Shown in pieces: positions 28,886-38,435 of a DNA stretch of 64,000 nt. The stretch's first letter is position 1. Every line of letters starts with the position of its first letter. The position numbers and the translations under genes were made by a program. Origin of the DNA: Gracilibacillus lacisalsi DSM 19029 (GTDB lineage: Bacteria > Bacillota > Bacilli > Bacillales > Amphibacillaceae). The notes under the pieces are model-generated. The model searched no databases. It saw nothing but the letters and a program-made list of their open reading frames with translations, and was not told the DNA's origin. The stretch spans positions 45,403 through 109,402 of the forward strand of contig NZ_KB898673.1 of assembly GCF_000377765.1 (NCBI RefSeq). Reading direction: 5' to 3'.

Positions 28886-31800
28886 TTATTCTTTAACGCT
28901 TAATCGATCCATTGTTATATAAAAGGCTGGAAGTAATAATAAAGTCAACACTGTCGAGAAAATTACCCCAGACACAATCGATACTGCTAATGGTTGAAAT
29001 AAGACATCACCAATAATGATAATGGGTGTTAACGCAGCAATCGAAGTCAACGCTGTTAAAATGATTGGTCGTAATCTTGCACGAGCTGCTGCAATAATGG
29101 CTTCAATGGTATTACCGACATAACGCTCTTTGTTCTGTTCAATAAATTCTATGATTAATATCGAGTTACGAACTACAATACCAGATAAAGAAACAATACC
29201 AAGTACTGCTAAAAAACTTAGAGGCTGACCACTAATAAATAAACCAACAACTGCTCCTGTCATAGCTAAAAAAACAGTACTTGTAATTAAGATAGGCATC
29301 AATAATGAATTAAATTGGATGGCCAGTGTTATATAGATTAAAAATAGTACAATCACAAATAACTTAGCGATTTCAACAAAAAATTCTGTCTCTGCACTTG
29401 CTTCCCCATCTTCAGTTAACTCATAATTATCACCTAACTGAGCAAACGCTGTGTTCTGTTTTTCAATTAAGTCTGATGTATCAGCAGCGAAATCTCCTTC
29501 ACCAGAATCATATGCAGCAATAGTAAAAGTTCTTTCCCCATTCTCATGAGTGATTGCTGCGGTTTGCTCTTCAGTTGTAGTAGATACAAACTCATCATAT
29601 GAATAAATTTCCGGCATGCCCTCGTCTGAAGCCACGAATACATGTAATGAGCTAAGATCGATTTCTTGTTCTGCTCCTTCATCCAATACTAATTCCATGC
29701 TCCACCTACTGGTATCTGTATTTATTTCAGAAAGTGGTATACCAGCATTGACAAGCTGAAGTGTGTTTTTTACTTCACGAATCGCAATCCCATTTTCTGC
29801 TATGAAGTCACGATCGATCTCATAAGTTTTTACTAATTGACTTGTTCCAGTATTTACTGTTGCAATATCAACAGAATCAAGTTTAATTAATTCATCCTTT
29901 AAAAAATTAGATTGCTCCTGTAACACCGCTAAATCAGATCCTTTAAGTTTTAACTCCATTGTTGGCGATGGCGGTGGACCGGAAACAATTGTTTCTAGAA
30001 AGATTTCTCCATCAGGGAATTGCTCTCGTAGTTCATCCTGATAGAGATTAATAAATTGATCGGCAGAGGTTTGGTCACGGTCAACACGTACAACTATTTG
30101 ACCGGTATTTGCACCGGCCCTCGTTAGGCTTGAGTTAAAGATGTTAGGTAGCCCTGACCCAGTATACCGAACGGTTTCATCAACATGATCCATATTTTCC
30201 TGAATAAATTGCTCAATTTCAGCTAGTTTTTGATCTGTTTCCTCTATTGGTGTACCTTCATCCAGTGTAAAGGACAGTGTTACTTCCTGGCGATCTGCAG
30301 CAGGGAAGAATTCAAATGGTACTTTGATAACAAGTAACAGTAACAAAATACATACAACTATCCCACTTACTACGGTAAACAAAGGTTTTTTCAGTGTTAC
30401 AGGTAAAATGTTTTTCGTGTAGCGATCTTCTAACCACTGGAAAAGGCCTGTTAGTAACCCGGACTTGCGTTTTTTAAAACGATGCAATTTTAATTGTCTT
30501 GTATATTGAATAGTAGGAATAACCATCAAAGAAAGAAGCGTAGAAGCAATAATCGTTCCGATAAGGGCAATTGGTAAAGCTCTAATAAATTCTCCATTAC
30601 TACCGGACAAAAAGGTTAAAGGAAAAAAGCTGAACACGATTAATAACGTGGATGTCACAATCGACACACCAACTTCTTTTACTCCTTTTTTTGCTCCCTC
30701 GAGTGGTGCGTCTCCCAATTGATAACGTCGCATTATATTATCATTTACAACAATTGCATCATCTACTAGAATACCTATCGCTACAATAATACCTATAATC
30801 GAGATTTGGTTAAGATCTACTCCTGTGTATGGCAAAGGAATTAACCCAATAATAATCGAGATAGGGATAGCGAATGCTACTAATATAGCAGAAGATAATG
30901 GTAACCCGAGAATCATAATAACGATAACAGCTAGTAAGGATATTGCAAAGGAAATGAGTAAATTCGTATAAACTTCATCGATAATTGTGCTTTGTGAATA
31001 AAATTGTTCTACAGAAATATTAGCAGGTAACTCCTCTTTTAAGCTCAATATTCTATCATCGATTTTGGATTGCAGGCTTGAGATGTTCACACCATTTTCT
31101 GCGAACAGTGTTAGCGAGATGACGTTTTTTTGATTATGTGTGATTAAATCTTCAACCGAATTATTGGTTATCGAAATGGTAGCAAGGTCAGTAAGATTTT
31201 TATCCGCTGTTATCTTAATAGTCTCTAACTGTGACAGTTGGTTTACAGAGTCAATATGTAATAAGATATTTTGATCTTGGTCTCGTTCAGTTCCTAACGC
31301 ACTTGGAGTTAATTCATTTTGAATGACTTCAATTACTTGATTTGGTTGAATTTGATTTTCTTGAAGTAATTCTTGGTCTAGTGAAATAACTAATTTTTGA
31401 TCTGGTAATCCTTTCACTGAAATGTCAGCTATTCCGTTTATTTCGCTTAAAGTAGACTTCCAATTTTCTATTTGTTCATAAGTAGACAACAATTGTTTAC
31501 GATCATCACTTAATAGATGGTAAGTAGCAACACTGGAGGTTGCTAAATTTGTGGTTACATCGGGTGACATTACTTCATCAGGTAGGCTGTTTTGAGCATC
31601 TTGTACTGTCTGACGTATCGTGGAATTAACGAGATCACTATTAACATTATCTTCTAATTTAACAGATATGTTGGAAAAACCATATGTGGAAGCAGATGTC
31701 ACTTGATCAACCCCATCAATCTCCATTACTGCCTCTTCAACAATATTTGTAACCATCTGTTCGACTATTTCAGGACTTGCACCAGGGTAGACAGTTGAAA

Positions 31801-31930
31801 TAGTAGCGATATTTTGTTCTATTTCCGGTATGTCTCGTTTTGGCGTTTGTATATAGGTGAAAATTCCAGTGATCATAAATAATAATACGAAAATCCAAAC
31901 TATTTTTCGATATTTAATTAATGTTTCCAA
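28886..31930 (-). CDS. RND-family efflux/transport protein (AcrB/SwrC-like)
   Basis: About 1014 residues from the chosen start, typical RND length. TM1 near the N-terminus, a large extracytoplasmic porter region, a TM2-TM6 block with the proton-relay region GILVDDAIVVNDNIMRRYQ, a second porter loop and TM8-TM12 (LAVLGIVSLSGIVVRNSILI). It is a proton-driven exporter of lipophilic compounds; Gram-positive relatives such as SwrC act without an outer-membrane channel. No adaptor gene is adjacent. I start at the TTG preceded by GAGGTGG at 6 nt; an in-frame ATG at 31945 has only a weak GGGGA. Confidence 0.87.
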   Translation of the reverse strand: METLIKYRKIVWIFVLLFMITGIFTYIQTPKRDIPEIEQNIATISTVYPGASPEIVEQMVTNIVEEAVMEIDGVDQVTSASTYGFSNISVKLEDNVNSDLVNSTIRQTVQDAQNSLPDEVMSPDVTTNLATSSVATYHLLSDDRKQLLSTYEQIENWKSTLSEINGIADISVKGLPDQKLVISLDQELLQENQIQPNQVIEVIQNELTPSALGTERDQDQNILLHIDSVNQLSQLETIKITADKNLTDLATISITNNSVEDLITHNQKNVISLTLFAENGVNISSLQSKIDDRILSLKEELPANISVEQFYSQSTIIDEVYTNLLISFAISLLAVIVIMILGLPLSSAILVAFAIPISIIIGLIPLPYTGVDLNQISIIGIIVAIGILVDDAIVVNDNIMRRYQLGDAPLEGAKKGVKEVGVSIVTSTLLIVFSFFPLTFLSGSNGEFIRALPIALIGTIIASTLLSLMVIPTIQYTRQLKLHRFKKRKSGLLTGLFQWLEDRYTKNILPVTLKKPLFTVVSGIVVCILLLLLVIKVPFEFFPAADRQEVTLSFTLDEGTPIEETDQKLAEIEQFIQENMDHVDETVRYTGSGLPNIFNSSLTRAGANTGQIVVRVDRDQTSADQFINLYQDELREQFPDGEIFLETIVSGPPPSPTMELKLKGSDLAVLQEQSNFLKDELIKLDSVDIATVNTGTSQLVKTYEIDRDFIAENGIAIREVKNTLQLVNAGIPLSEINTDTSRWSMELVLDEGAEQEIDLSSLHVFVASDEGMPEIYSYDEFVSTTTEEQTAAITHENGERTFTIAAYDSGEGDFAADTSDLIEKQNTAFAQLGDNYELTEDGEASAETEFFVEIAKLFVIVLFLIYITLAIQFNSLLMPILITSTVFLAMTGAVVGLFISGQPLSFLAVLGIVSLSGIVVRNSILIIEFIEQNKERYVGNTIEAIIAAARARLRPIILTALTSIAALTPIIIIGDVLFQPLAVSIVSGVIFSTVLTLLLLPAFYITMDRLSVKE

Positions 31931-31949
31931 AAAACTCCACCTCATTAAA

Positions 31950-31973
31950 TTCCCCACAATGATGGGGTTTGAT
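31950..31973 (-). promoter_or_regulatory. Hairpin in the RND gene leader
   Basis: A short stem CCCCA / TGGGG (6-nt loop) on the minus strand lies just before the SD of the RND gene. It may affect translation; no T-run follows. Confidence 0.4.
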
Positions 31974-32010
31974 TTATGTATATTGTATATAATTAAATAA
32001 ATGAAAACAA

Positions 32011-32020
32011 CAAACGTTTG
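32011..32020. promoter_or_regulatory. 10-bp palindrome in the RND/ampS divergent promoter region
   Basis: CAAACGTTTG is a perfect palindrome upstream of a TTGTTG/TATACA-like promoter on the minus strand. It could bind a dimeric repressor, but no regulator gene is next to it. Confidence 0.35.
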
Positions 32021-32079
32021 CATTTTCATCCAATCAACTAGCATAATATGATAGTACCCTAATTAGAGGAGGATGACAT

Positions 32080-33312
32080 ATGCAGGAATTATTAAAAAAA
32101 TATGCTCAACTAGCATTACATACAGGTGTGAATTTACAAGAAGGTCAAGGATTACTAGTCCAGGCCCCGATTGAAGCGATTGAATTAGTCCGAATCGTTG
32201 TCAAAGAAGCGTATGAAATGGGAGCAAAAAATGTCCATGTTGAATGGAAAGATGATCAATTAACGTATTTAAAAATGAAACATGCGCCAATGGAAGTGTT
32301 AGAAACGTTCCCCGAATGGCGAAAAGATGCCATGGTTAGCATGGTGAAGGAGGGCTATGCAGTATTAAATATTTATGGTGAAAACCCTGACCTCTTGCAA
32401 GATATTGACGGGAAACGAATGGCAGCCGTAACGAAAGCAAGTTCTACTGCTTTAAAAGAATACCGTGATTACCTGATGAACGACCGAGCACGTTGGTCGA
32501 TTGTTGGTTATCCTACTACAGAGTGGGCACAAAAAATATATCCAGATTTAAATGCAAAAGAAGCGAAGGAACAACTTTGGAAAGAAATCTTCCGTATTGC
32601 GCGCGCTGATCAAGATGATCCAATCGAAGCGTGGAATGAACATAATCAATTATTACGCAATGCACGTGAATATTTAAATGAGAAAAATTATGCAAAACTC
32701 CATTTTCAAGCGACAGGTACTGACTTAACGATTGAATTACCAGAAGGACATATTTGGCATGGAGGAGCAGCAAAGGCGACAGATGGCGTGACATTCAATC
32801 CGAATATACCGACAGAAGAAGTATTCTCGATGCCACATAAGTACGGAGTTAACGGTCAAGTAACTAGTACAAAACCTCTTAGTTTCCAAGGCCAATTAAT
32901 TGAGAATTTCACCCTGACATTTAAAGACGGTAAGGTAGTTGATTACTCATGCAAGAAGGGAGAAGGAGCGCTTAAACAGTTATTAGAAGCAGATGATGAT
33001 GGAGCATCTCGCTTAGGTGAAGTTGCCTTAGTACCGCATGAATCTCCAGTCTCTCAAGCGGGGATTATTTTCTTTAATACCCTATTTGATGAGAATGCTT
33101 CCTGTCACATAGCTTTAGGAAAAGCGTACCCAACGAATATCAAAGGCGGCTCTGATATGAAGGAGAAGGAGATGGATCAATACGGTGTCAATGACAGTAT
33201 TGTCCATGAAGATTTTATGATTGGCTCTGCAGATATGAATATTGATGGTATTACAAAAGACGGAGAAAAAGAGGCGATTTTCCGTAATGGTACATGGGCG
33301 ATCTCTTTCTAA
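32080..33312 (+). CDS. M29-family aminopeptidase (AmpS-like), copy 2
   Basis: 410 residues, strongly similar along its full length to the protein at 12.0-13.3 kb (shared YEMGAKNVH, ELPEGHIW, ASCHIALGKAYPTN and DFMIGSAD blocks). It is a metal-dependent cytoplasmic aminopeptidase. ATG with AGAGGAGGATG upstream. It is divergent from the RND gene and monocistronic. Confidence 0.9.
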   Translation: MQELLKKYAQLALHTGVNLQEGQGLLVQAPIEAIELVRIVVKEAYEMGAKNVHVEWKDDQLTYLKMKHAPMEVLETFPEWRKDAMVSMVKEGYAVLNIYGENPDLLQDIDGKRMAAVTKASSTALKEYRDYLMNDRARWSIVGYPTTEWAQKIYPDLNAKEAKEQLWKEIFRIARADQDDPIEAWNEHNQLLRNAREYLNEKNYAKLHFQATGTDLTIELPEGHIWHGGAAKATDGVTFNPNIPTEEVFSMPHKYGVNGQVTSTKPLSFQGQLIENFTLTFKDGKVVDYSCKKGEGALKQLLEADDDGASRLGEVALVPHESPVSQAGIIFFNTLFDENASCHIALGKAYPTNIKGGSDMKEKEMDQYGVNDSIVHEDFMIGSADMNIDGITKDGEKEAIFRNGTWAISF

Positions 33313-33430
33313 AAATTTCAAAACTTTAACACAACATTTACAAATTGTTAACAATAAACGGAATTACTTTTGGTTCTTCCTTATAGAGGGTAAGATAGTA
33401 TAAAACCGTTAAAAAAGGGAGAATAAATAG

Positions 33431-34474
33431 ATGCAACGTGAAGCTTATTTTGATAATGCCAAGCTAGTCTTTATATTTTTAGTTGTGTTTGGTCATTTAA
33501 TTCAACCTTTAAAACAGCATATCGAATTAGTTAATGTTCTATATCAATGGATATATTTATTTCATATGCCGGTGTTTATCTTAGTGAGTGGTTTTTTTGC
33601 GAAAGGTGCAAGTGATAAAGGCTACTTGCTTAAATTAGCCAAAAGGATCCTAATTCCATATTTCTTATTCCAGGTATTTTATTCTGTCTACTTTTTAAGC
33701 ATAGGTAAGAATAGCTGGGATACCACGTTGTATGATCCGCATTGGGGATTGTGGTTCTTATTAAGTTTATTTAGCTGGCACATATTATTGATTGGATTTA
33801 AAAAGTTAAAACCTTTTTACGGAATTTCTTTAGCTTTTGTAATAGGTGTTTTGGTTGGGTATTTACCATTTATCGGACCATCTTTTAGTTTATCAAGAAC
33901 GCTTGTCTTTTTCCCTTTTTTCTTAATCGGATACTGGCTGAGCAAGGATCAAATATTTAAATGGCAGACAGTCAATAAAAAGGCAATCGCAGTAGGCGCG
34001 TTAATTGCGGTGTTTATTGTAAGTTATGTGACACCAACAATCCCTTCCGAATGGTTATTTGGTTCCCATTCTTATCAGATGTTGGATGCAGCGGCTAATG
34101 GTGGTTTGATTCGTGCATTGTTATATATCGTAGCAACAATAATGGTTTTTTCGGTATTACTTTTAGTCCCGAATAAACATTACTCTTTTACAACACTTGG
34201 TCAAAATACGATGTATGTCTATTTATTACATGGTGTTATTATTCAATACGGTCGTCAAGCGCATTTATTGGCAGTAGACCAAAACCTTGACACATTGGGC
34301 CTTGCTGTCATTGCGGCTGCCATTGTATGGTTCTTAGCATCCAAATGGGTTGTAACCTTCACTCAACCAATCGTCGAAGGAAGAACAGACCGCATTCAAC
34401 AATGGTGGAAAGAACGAAAAAACAAACGCCAATCGTCAGATCAAGTATATCAATACCAAGAAAAGTCATCATAA
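33431..34474 (+). CDS. Acyltransferase family 3 membrane protein (fucose 4-O-acetylase-like)
   Basis: 347 residues with about ten transmembrane segments. The N-terminal signature of the family is present: REAYFDNAKLVFIFLVVFGH (motif His) and LFHMPVFILVSGFFAK. Such proteins O-acylate extracellular polymers or glycans at the membrane. The acceptor is unknown. Its stop lies inside a terminator hairpin. Confidence 0.85.
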   Translation: MQREAYFDNAKLVFIFLVVFGHLIQPLKQHIELVNVLYQWIYLFHMPVFILVSGFFAKGASDKGYLLKLAKRILIPYFLFQVFYSVYFLSIGKNSWDTTLYDPHWGLWFLLSLFSWHILLIGFKKLKPFYGISLAFVIGVLVGYLPFIGPSFSLSRTLVFFPFFLIGYWLSKDQIFKWQTVNKKAIAVGALIAVFIVSYVTPTIPSEWLFGSHSYQMLDAAANGGLIRALLYIVATIMVFSVLLLVPNKHYSFTTLGQNTMYVYLLHGVIIQYGRQAHLLAVDQNLDTLGLAVIAAAIVWFLASKWVVTFTQPIVEGRTDRIQQWWKERKNKRQSSDQVYQYQEKSS

Positions 34475-34487
34475 GATGGCTTTTCTT
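34459..34487 (+). terminator. Terminator overlapping the acyltransferase stop
   Basis: Stem AGAAAAGTCATC / GATGGCTTTTCT (G-U tolerant) around a 4-nt loop containing the TAA stop. Confidence 0.75.
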
Positions 34488-34504
34488 GTATGGAAAGAAA
34501 GTAT

Positions 34505-34850
34505 AAAAACAGCGCATTAACCATGTAAAACGAAGTAGTTATTGTGAAATATTTTATGGCAACGCTCCGACTAATTACTTCGTTCGGAAAAGGCCCAACA
34601 ATTCTTGTCATAAGTAATAGGTTGACATTTTTACAATTGGCCGCTATCCGTGAGTATAAAAGCAGCCGTGTTACTTCATGCTAGCGTTGTAGAGCAGATC
34701 TTAGCGAAGGCCGCCCACTTCAACTCCTGTGGGAATCGTTTGGCCTGAAGATCCACTTTTTCGAGCGGTTTTTGCTCGAAAAAGTTAGCTGAAGGTCAAA
34801 CCCCACGGAAAGGGAAGTGGGCAGCCGGAGCGGTGGTTAAGCTGTTCAAG
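34505..34850. repeat. Composite inverted-module repeat, subfamily 2, copy B
   Basis: It shares its flanks and Y module with other copies. The X module has lost its core: sequence goes from TTACTTCG to GGAAAAGGCCC without the central hairpin. The Y module (about 34705-34825) is perfect, with ACTTTTTCGAGC / GCTCGAAAAAGT and a 7-nt loop starting at 34755. No gene is credible in this gap. Confidence 0.82.
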
Positions 34851-34932
34851 TATTTCATAATGGATGCTAGAGAAATGGTAAATCTTTAGCTTTTAGTCAT
34901 AAGGCCTGAGCGGATTTTGCTCAGTAGTTGTA

Positions 34933-34976
34933 TAAACGACAAATCTTCTATCACGAAAAAAGATTTGTCGTTTAAA
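34933..34976 (-). terminator. Terminator of the fructosamine-kinase-like gene
   Basis: A long perfect inverted repeat AAACGACAAATCTT / AAGATTTGTCGTTT with a 12-nt loop, 16 nt past the stop on the minus strand. Confidence 0.75.
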
Positions 34977-34991
34977 TACCAGTCAACTACT

Positions 34992-35855
34992 TTAAAGCTT
35001 GCCATATCGTGCAAGAATTCTGTCTACACCCCCACCATATCCTTCGCCAAATAAATTCAAATGGACAAGCAAATAAAACAATTGATAAATTGGCTTTACT
35101 TCTTCGTAATAATTCTCCAAAGGAAACACTGCTTGATAACTCTGGTAAAAATCAGCCGGAAAACCGCCAAATAACTCAGTAAACGCTATTTCGAATAAAT
35201 GATCCCCGTAAACAACAGATGGATCAATTAAATAAGGTTCTCCGTCTTTTCCAACAAGCCAGTTACCACCCCATAAATCACCATGCAGCAGTGATACTGG
35301 CGGAGTTTTCGGTATGTATTGATCGAGATTTACTAACAAAGATTCCATCCGCTTCTGTCTTTTACCCTTCATTCTCCCTTTTTCCATAGCAATTTCCATT
35401 TGTGGGCGAAGGCGCATCTCCCGGTAATAGTCAACCCAACTGTCATACCAGATATTTTCCTGTGTCAATTCCCCGACAAAAGTTGTTTGATCTAACCCAT
35501 AAGATGAACTTGTCTCAGCTAAATGTAAAGCTGCTAAATTCTCTCCTAATACTCGACCAGTCGAATTACTTTTGTTTCCTTCCACCCATTCCATGATTAG
35601 CACCATTTCTTCATAACCTTTAGCGATGTCATAATAATATACTTCTGGTACAGCAATAGTATTGGTAGCACGAATTCGTTCTAAGCCATCCGCTTCCATT
35701 TTAAAGAAATCTGCAGGTACATGTTGATTGGTTTTGATGAAATAATGCTTTTCAGCTGTTTGGACATAATAAGCCTGGTTGATATCACCACCAGCTATTG
35801 GTTGAACAAGCTGGACAGGGGAATTATCCCCGATTAATTGTAACTTTTCGTGCAT
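34992..35855 (-). CDS. Fructosamine kinase family protein
   Basis: 287 residues, kinase-like fold. Glycine-rich N-lobe (VQPIAGGDINQAYYV), Lys in HYFIKTN, acidic helix residue, and the catalytic loop LLHGDLWGGNWL followed by YLIDPSVVYGD (DPx variant of DFG). Such enzymes phosphorylate ketoamines to initiate protein or metabolite deglycation. The substrate is not certain. It is monocistronic. Confidence 0.87.
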   Translation of the reverse strand: MHEKLQLIGDNSPVQLVQPIAGGDINQAYYVQTAEKHYFIKTNQHVPADFFKMEADGLERIRATNTIAVPEVYYYDIAKGYEEMVLIMEWVEGNKSNSTGRVLGENLAALHLAETSSSYGLDQTTFVGELTQENIWYDSWVDYYREMRLRPQMEIAMEKGRMKGKRQKRMESLLVNLDQYIPKTPPVSLLHGDLWGGNWLVGKDGEPYLIDPSVVYGDHLFEIAFTELFGGFPADFYQSYQAVFPLENYYEEVKPIYQLFYLLVHLNLFGEGYGGGVDRILARYGKL

Positions 35856-35970
35856 AACGCTCCCTCCTTGTAAAACTAGTATAGCATCTAAAAATCAAGG
35901 TAGAAAAGCGAGGTTCTATCGTGTACAATAGGAAAGAATTTATTAATAGGTAATAGAGGTGAAAAGATAT

Positions 35971-37308
35971 ATGCAACGAGAAAATTGGGCATCAAGGTTA
36001 GGTTTTATGCTAGCTGCAATGGGTTCTGCTGTTGGTTTAGGTAATATTTGGCGGTTCTCTTATGTTGCTGGTGAAAATGGTGGAGGCGCATTTTTAATTT
36101 TATATATTTTGAGTGTGTTAGTTATCGGTATTCCATTATTATTAGTAGAAGTGAGCATCGGAAGAAAGGCGCAAAGAGATATAGTTGGATCGTATAAGAA
36201 ATTAGCACCGAAACAACCATGGTTTATGGTCGGTTACTTAGGTGTTGCAAGTGCCTTTCTGATTCTAAGCTTCTACAGTGTCGTAGCTGGCTGGGCGTTG
36301 TACTACTGGTGGAGATATGTAACAGGTGCAATGACCGAGATGCCGGACATTGGATTTGGTGGCTCCTTTGAGGCTTTTATTTCACAGGATTATGCGCCAT
36401 TATTCTGGCATGCACTTTTCATGGGGATTACCATGTTTATCGTATTAGTCGGGGTAAAGAAGGGAATAGAGCTAGCCAATAAAATATTAATGCCGATTTT
36501 AGCATTAATGATGATTGCACTAGCGATTTATAGTGTGACATTACCTGGCGCAGGTGAAGGACTTGCTTTTCTTTTTCAACCGGATTGGTCTGTATTAGAT
36601 GATCCTTCTGTCTATATTGCAGCATTGGGACAAGCCTTCTTTTCACTAAGTTTAGGTGTTGGTACGATGATGACCTACGGAAGTTACTTAACGAAACAAC
36701 ATCAGTTACCAGGTGCGACAGTGGGAATTGGTGTGATGGATACTTTATTTGCGATCATTTCAGGGATTGTCATTTTCCCAGCTGTATTTGCCTTTGGCAT
36801 TGACCCTAGTTCTGGACCGCCACTTGTATTTATCACATTACCGGAAATTTTTTATCAAATGAATTTCGGTGGTGTTATTGGTTTGGTATTCTTTACAGCA
36901 TTAAGCTTAGCGGCGATTTCTTCTTCGATTTCATTGCTAGAAGTGCCGGTTGCCTATTTGATGCGTGCGGCTAATATGTCGAGAAAATTAGCATCACTTA
37001 TTGTCGGACTCGTGATTTTTGCATCAGGTGTTACAGTTTCTTTAGGAATGGGAAAATGGAGCGGGATCACCTTAATTGGCGATCGCAACATCTTAGATTC
37101 GATGGACTTTCTATCATCCAATGTGTTCTTACCAATTGGAGGAGTAACGATGGCATTATTTGTCGGCTGGTATTTTAGCAAACAAGAGGCGTTGGAAGCA
37201 TCGGATTTAACGAATAATCCAATTGGTGGTCTCTGGTATGTACTAGTAAAATTCATCGCACCATTTATCATTGCTATCATTTTCTTAAATTCGCTTGGAA
37301 TTGTATAA
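35971..37308 (+). CDS. Neurotransmitter:sodium symporter (NSS) family transporter
   Basis: 445 residues with about 11 transmembrane segments. The NSS signature is at the start: RLGFMLAAMGSAVGLGNIWR and FSYVAGENGGGAFLILY (unwound TM1 and TM2). It imports an amino acid with Na+. The ATG is preceded by AGAGGTG at 9 nt; an in-frame GTG 12 nt earlier overlaps the SD. It probably heads a run with ywdI and ywdK. Confidence 0.9.
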   Translation: MQRENWASRLGFMLAAMGSAVGLGNIWRFSYVAGENGGGAFLILYILSVLVIGIPLLLVEVSIGRKAQRDIVGSYKKLAPKQPWFMVGYLGVASAFLILSFYSVVAGWALYYWWRYVTGAMTEMPDIGFGGSFEAFISQDYAPLFWHALFMGITMFIVLVGVKKGIELANKILMPILALMMIALAIYSVTLPGAGEGLAFLFQPDWSVLDDPSVYIAALGQAFFSLSLGVGTMMTYGSYLTKQHQLPGATVGIGVMDTLFAIISGIVIFPAVFAFGIDPSSGPPLVFITLPEIFYQMNFGGVIGLVFFTALSLAAISSSISLLEVPVAYLMRAANMSRKLASLIVGLVIFASGVTVSLGMGKWSGITLIGDRNILDSMDFLSSNVFLPIGGVTMALFVGWYFSKQEALEASDLTNNPIGGLWYVLVKFIAPFIIAIIFLNSLGIV

Positions 37309-37332
37309 TAGCGGGAGAGGGGATGAGCGATT

Positions 37333-37611
37333 ATGGCGATTACCAATCAGCAGATTTTACGAAAGATAATAGCCGAATGTGAACAAGCATTAAATAATGA
37401 AAGCAAAGTACGAGAGCATGCGAAAGCAGTACAATCTTTAACAGATTTATTATTAGATCAGGATAAGAGTGCTCCGGCTCAATCTACGAGCTCAATTGAT
37501 GATTTAGAGTGGCAGAAAATGGTGGGACAACCTGCGCCAAAACCACCGTTAAAACAAGAGAAAAAGGTGGAAGATGACGGTGCTAATGGAGATTCACTAC
37601 TTGACTTTTAA
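37333..37611 (+). CDS. ywdI: YwdI family protein (DUF5327)
   Basis: 92 residues: an N-terminal helical segment (QQILRKIIAECEQALNNESK, VREHAKAVQSLTDLLLDQ) and a disordered Pro/Lys-rich tail. It resembles Bacillus YwdI, of unknown function, and like it lies just upstream of ywdK. Confidence 0.72.
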   Translation: MAITNQQILRKIIAECEQALNNESKVREHAKAVQSLTDLLLDQDKSAPAQSTSSIDDLEWQKMVGQPAPKPPLKQEKKVEDDGANGDSLLDF

Positions 37612-37630
37612 ATAGGGAGTGGAGATACAG

Positions 37631-37999
37631 ATGAAAATCTTTTTATTATTAGGTATTCTAAATGGTTTTCTGGCCGTGGCATTGGGAGCTTTTGGTGCCC
37701 ATGGTCTAGAAGGAAAATTATCAGAGAAGATGCTTGCTACGTGGGAAAAAGCAGTACAATATCAAATGTTTCATACTGTCGCCTTACTTGCAACAGGTTT
37801 ATTAATGCCTAAAATTACGTCTGGAAGTATCGTGGCAGCAGGCTGGTTTTTCTTTGCGGGAATCATTTTGTTCTCTGGCAGTCTCTATATCTATTCCACA
37901 ACCCAGATCAAAACATTTGCGATGATTACACCAATTGGGGGACTGGCATTTTTAGTCGGCTGGGTGTTGTTAGGCTATGCCGTAATTAAGTTTATCTAG
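37631..37999 (+). CDS. ywdK: YwdK, DUF423 membrane protein
   Basis: 122 residues with four transmembrane helices and the DUF423 signature LGAFGAHGLEGKLSEKMLATWEKAVQYQMFHTVALL (split across TM1-TM2). Function unknown. ATG chosen with GGGAGTGGAG upstream; an in-frame GTG 12 nt earlier is inside the SD region. It is followed by a terminator. Confidence 0.87.
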   Translation: MKIFLLLGILNGFLAVALGAFGAHGLEGKLSEKMLATWEKAVQYQMFHTVALLATGLLMPKITSGSIVAAGWFFFAGIILFSGSLYIYSTTQIKTFAMITPIGGLAFLVGWVLLGYAVIKFI

Positions 38000-38005
38000 C
38001 TTTTT

Positions 38006-38042
38006 ATGACCCTTTGCTATCACCAAAGGGTCATTGTTTTAC
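38006..38042. terminator. Bidirectional terminator after ywdK
   Basis: Stem ATGACCCTTTG / CAAAGGGTCAT with a 7-nt loop and T-rich flank, shared with the convergent small membrane gene. Confidence 0.88.
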
Positions 38043-38288
38043 CTATAGAAAAAGTAAAAGCGCCATAATTCCGATGATGCCAATACCTCGTAATATAAAT
38101 TGTGAAAAGAAAAATGTATGCCCCTTTTTCCACTCTTTCCAAGCTTCGATAAATAAATTTATACTTAAACTTGCTAAAGCAATCACCCCTAGCAAAGTTG
38201 ATTGATTTTGCCATGCAAGTATAATAAATACGAGTGTCAAACTAAAACAGGCAACCGTTATTTCATCGTTTGAAGCTTTTTTCTTCAC
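38043..38288 (-). CDS. Small membrane protein, unknown
   Basis: About 81 residues with two or three hydrophobic segments (ITVACFSLTLVFIILAW; LLGVIALASLSINLFIEAW; GIGIIGIMALLLFL). The GTG start has GGAGGT at 7 nt; upstream in-frame ATGs lie in the preceding terminator. I do not recognise the family. Confidence 0.7.
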   Translation of the reverse strand: MKKKASNDEITVACFSLTLVFIILAWQNQSTLLGVIALASLSINLFIEAWKEWKKGHTFFFSQFILRGIGIIGIMALLLFL

Positions 38289-38302
38289 GATCTTTACCTC
38301 CA

Positions 38303-38332
38303 TAAAAAAGACACAAGCAATTACTTGTGTCT
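38303..38332 (-). terminator. Terminator between gerQ and the small membrane gene
   Basis: Minus-strand stem AGACACAAG / CTTGTGTCT with a 6-nt loop and T-run, about 100 nt past the gerQ stop. Confidence 0.82.
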
Positions 38333-38435
38333 GCGCTGTTGAAGTATATACTTTTTCCACGTTAGGAAAATAGATTACAGTAAAGTAGTTAATTCACGTA
38401 GACTCAGGTTTTTTACCTGCAGTAGGCGATAAGCT

